Assembly: GCA_963797175.1 (NCBI GenBank)
Contig: CAWCOL010000009.1
Span: forward strand, 434,001-498,000
Direction: 5' to 3'
Origin: DATLLN01 sp963797175
GTDB lineage: Bacteria > Actinomycetota > Thermoleophilia > Gaiellales > JAICJC01
Length of the DNA: 64,000 nucleotides
A program made the translations under genes and the position numbers. Shown here one piece after another: positions 62,334-64,000 of this stretch; within the stretch, counting starts at the first letter, position 1; every line of letters begins with the position of its first letter. The notes under the pieces were generated by a model that was given only the letters and a program-made list of their open reading frames with translations, did no database searches and was not told where the DNA came from.

Positions 62334-63222
62334 AGAACGTCGCGGTCATCGCCCACGCGGGCAAGAGCATCGACGGCGGCCTGCCGGAGCTGCGCCGGAG
62401 CCTGGCCCGGCACGGGGTCACCGACCCCCGCTGGGTCGAGGTGCCGAAGAGCAAGAGGGCACCGAAGCAGGTCGCGCAGCTGCTCAAGGACGGCGCCGAG
62501 CACTTCATTCATCTGGGGTGGAGACGGGATGGCGCAGCGGTGTATCGACACTGCTTGCGGGAACCGAGGCGACCATGGCGATCATCCCCGCCGGCACCGC
62601 CAACCTGCTGGCCTCGAACCTCGGGATCCCGACGGACATCGAGGGCGCCGTGGTGACGGGCCTGCACGGTCGGCCACGGCGGCTGGACGTCGCACGGCTG
62701 AACGGCGAGCGCTTCGCCGTGATGGCCGGGGCGGGGTTCGACGCGGACATGATCAAGGCCGCGGACGGCGGCCTCAAGGACAAGCTGGGGCGGGCAGCCT
62801 ACGTGTGGACCGGCGCCAAGAGCCTTCGGATTCCGCCGTTCAAGGCGAAGATCGAGGTCGACGGGAGCCCGTGGTACAAGGGCTCCGCGAGCTGCATCCT
62901 CGCCGGCAACGTCGGCGCCCTCTTCGGCGGCATGCAGGTCTTCGCGGACGCCGAGCCCGACGACGGCCTGCTCGATCTCGCCGTCGTCACCGCCGACGGC
63001 GTCGTGCAGCGGGCCCGCACCGTGGGCCGCACCATCGCCGGGCACCCCGACCGGTCACCGTTCGTGCGGGTCACGAAGGGCCGGAAGATCACGGTGAAGC
63101 TGGATCGCAAGGTGCTGTACGAGCTGGACGGCGGAGCACGCACGAAGGTGAAGGCCTACGAGCTCGAGATCGAGCCCGGGGCGATCACCGTGTGCGTCCC
63201 CACCGACCCGGACGCGAACTGA
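62330..63222 (+). pseudogene. Diacylglycerol-kinase-like lipid kinase, two frameshifts
   Basis: YegS/DgkB-like catalytic domain, 296 residues if repaired. The reading frame changes at about 62508 and again at about 62552. Removing one T at each place yields HFIIWGGDGMAQRCIDTLAG joined to TEATMAIIPAGTANLLASN, the nucleotide-binding GGDG and PAGTAN motifs of the family. The repaired length is an exact multiple of three and the rest is clean. Such kinases phosphorylate diacylglycerol or related lipids. Sequence error or fresh decay cannot be told apart here. Confidence 0.8.
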
Positions 63223-63233
63223 AGCGGAGGATC

Positions 63234-64000
63234 ATGAGCAGCATGCAGGCAGAGGCCCGCTCCACCGGCCGCAGCGCCACCCACAGCACCGCCTTCGAGG
63301 CCCTGACGCGGATGGGGTTCGTCGCACGCGGCGTCATCTACGCGATCATCGGCCTGCTGGCGATCCAGGTTGCCATGCACTCGGCCAAGAACGCCACCGA
63401 TCAGCGTGGCGCGATGGAGACGATCCAGAAGCAGCCGTTCGGCCACTGGCTCCTGATCGCCGTCGCCGTTGGCCTGGGAGGCTACGCGCTGTGGCGGTTC
63501 GTGCAGGCCGTGGTCGGCCAGGGGCCGGAGGGCGGCGGCGACCACTCGACGATGGGGCGCATAGTCGCCTTCTGCAGCGGTGTTGCCTACGCCGGGCTCT
63601 GTGCCCTGGCGGTCTCGATCCTGCTCGGCGCGTCCAGCGGGAGCTCGAACAATCCCCACAAGCAGACGGCCGGCGTTCTCGGCTGGCCCGGCGGCCAGTG
63701 GCTGGTCGGGGCCGCCGGCGCGCTGTTCATCATCGTCGCCCTCTACCAGGGGTACAAGGGCGTGTCGAAGAAGTTCCTCGAGGAGGACAAGACGGGCCAG
63801 ATGAGCCCCGGGACGAAGCGCTCGATCACCGTGATCGGCGTGGTCGGCCACCTCGCTCGGATGGTCGCGTTCGGCCTGATCGGCATCTTCCTGGTCAAGG
63901 CCGCGATCGACTACGCCCCGTCTAAGGCCGTCGGCCTCGACGGGGCGCTGAACAGGCTCAACCATCAGGCCTACGGACCGTTCCTGCTCGGCGTCGTCGC
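63234..64000 (+). CDS. DUF1206 membrane protein, cut by window edge
   Basis: The first 255 residues of a membrane protein. Three related two-helix units are visible: FVARGVIYAIIGLLAIQVAM with FGHWLLIAVAVGLGGYALWRFVQA, then VAYAGLCALAVSILLG with WLVGAAGALFIIVALYQGYKG, then ARMVAFGLIGIFLVKAAI, with the sixth helix running off the edge. This triple repeat is typical of DUF1206, function unknown. GGAGG precedes the ATG; the gene begins 11 bases after the lipid kinase gene and probably shares its transcript. Confidence 0.85.
   Translation, partial: MSSMQAEARSTGRSATHSTAFEALTRMGFVARGVIYAIIGLLAIQVAMHSAKNATDQRGAMETIQKQPFGHWLLIAVAVGLGGYALWRFVQAVVGQGPEGGGDHSTMGRIVAFCSGVAYAGLCALAVSILLGASSGSSNNPHKQTAGVLGWPGGQWLVGAAGALFIIVALYQGYKGVSKKFLEEDKTGQMSPGTKRSITVIGVVGHLARMVAFGLIGIFLVKAAIDYAPSKAVGLDGALNRLNHQAYGPFLLGVV

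Noticed and set aside
1..64000. tRNA, rRNA or CRISPR arrays
   Set aside because: No cloverleaf-like segment, rRNA-like stretch or regularly spaced repeat-spacer pattern was seen.

Overview
The window is GC-rich, densely coded bacterial chromosome: almost every base is in a gene, many starts are GTG, and neighbouring genes often overlap by 1-4 bases or meet tail to tail. The gene types suggest a soil actinobacterium. They include an F420-type nitroreductase, a DUF1206 membrane protein, LtrA, a DUF7144-like protein, an NDH-2 with a C-terminal anchor, a large LuxR ATPase regulator, and many secreted or lipid-anchored proteins. The class Thermoleophilia is a reasonable guess, but it is an inference from gene flavour only. 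I see no rRNA, tRNA, CRISPR array, transposase or prophage block, and no gene-free stretch longer than about 240 bases.

1-13.5 kb: two intergenic structures, a GH9 glycanase lipoprotein, a membrane chemoreceptor, a GGDEF-EAL c-di-GMP protein, a holin-like/alkaline-phosphatase-fold fusion, a secreted calcium-repeat protein, a tight three-gene set for the last two steps of the beta-ketoadipate pathway (catI-catJ-pcaF), a small Rho_N-like protein and LtrA. 13.7-21.2 kb: redox enzymes (FAD oxidase, F420 reductase, NDH-2), a PLP decarboxylase, two VOC proteins and a secreted propeller/Ig protein.

21.3-32 kb: a carbohydrate locus. One minus-strand operon holds a GH4 glycosidase, a PfkB kinase, a complete ABC sugar importer, a gamma-glutamyltransferase-like enzyme and an aldo/keto reductase. 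A divergent pair encodes a GntR/UTRA regulator and a second PfkB kinase. A 30-base gap between the two units carries a phased GTACCA repeat that looks like the operator.

32-46 kb: small enzymes, a soluble chemoreceptor with a duplicated HAMP-like unit, a GGTTGGG repeat element, a flavin monooxygenase-like enzyme, a TMEM175-like channel, a class IV aminotransferase, hydrolases, and a minus-strand series of M28 peptidase, esterase, MFS transporter, cupin, AmtB and ornithine cyclodeaminase-like genes. 46-53 kb: a peptide-binding lipoprotein, a class II glutamine amidotransferase, a SulP transporter, small proteins and a ClC channel. 53-58.9 kb: a diguanylate cyclase preceded by a nested inverted repeat, a 938-residue LuxR-type ATPase regulator and a secreted VPW-repeat protein.

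58.9-64 kb: a phosphoester and lipid group made of a PhoD-like phosphatase, two divergent PAP2 phosphatases, a diacylglycerol-kinase-like gene and DUF1206. The PhoD-like gene carries one single-base frameshift and the kinase gene carries two, each repairable by removing one base. This points either to local sequence error or to recent gene decay.
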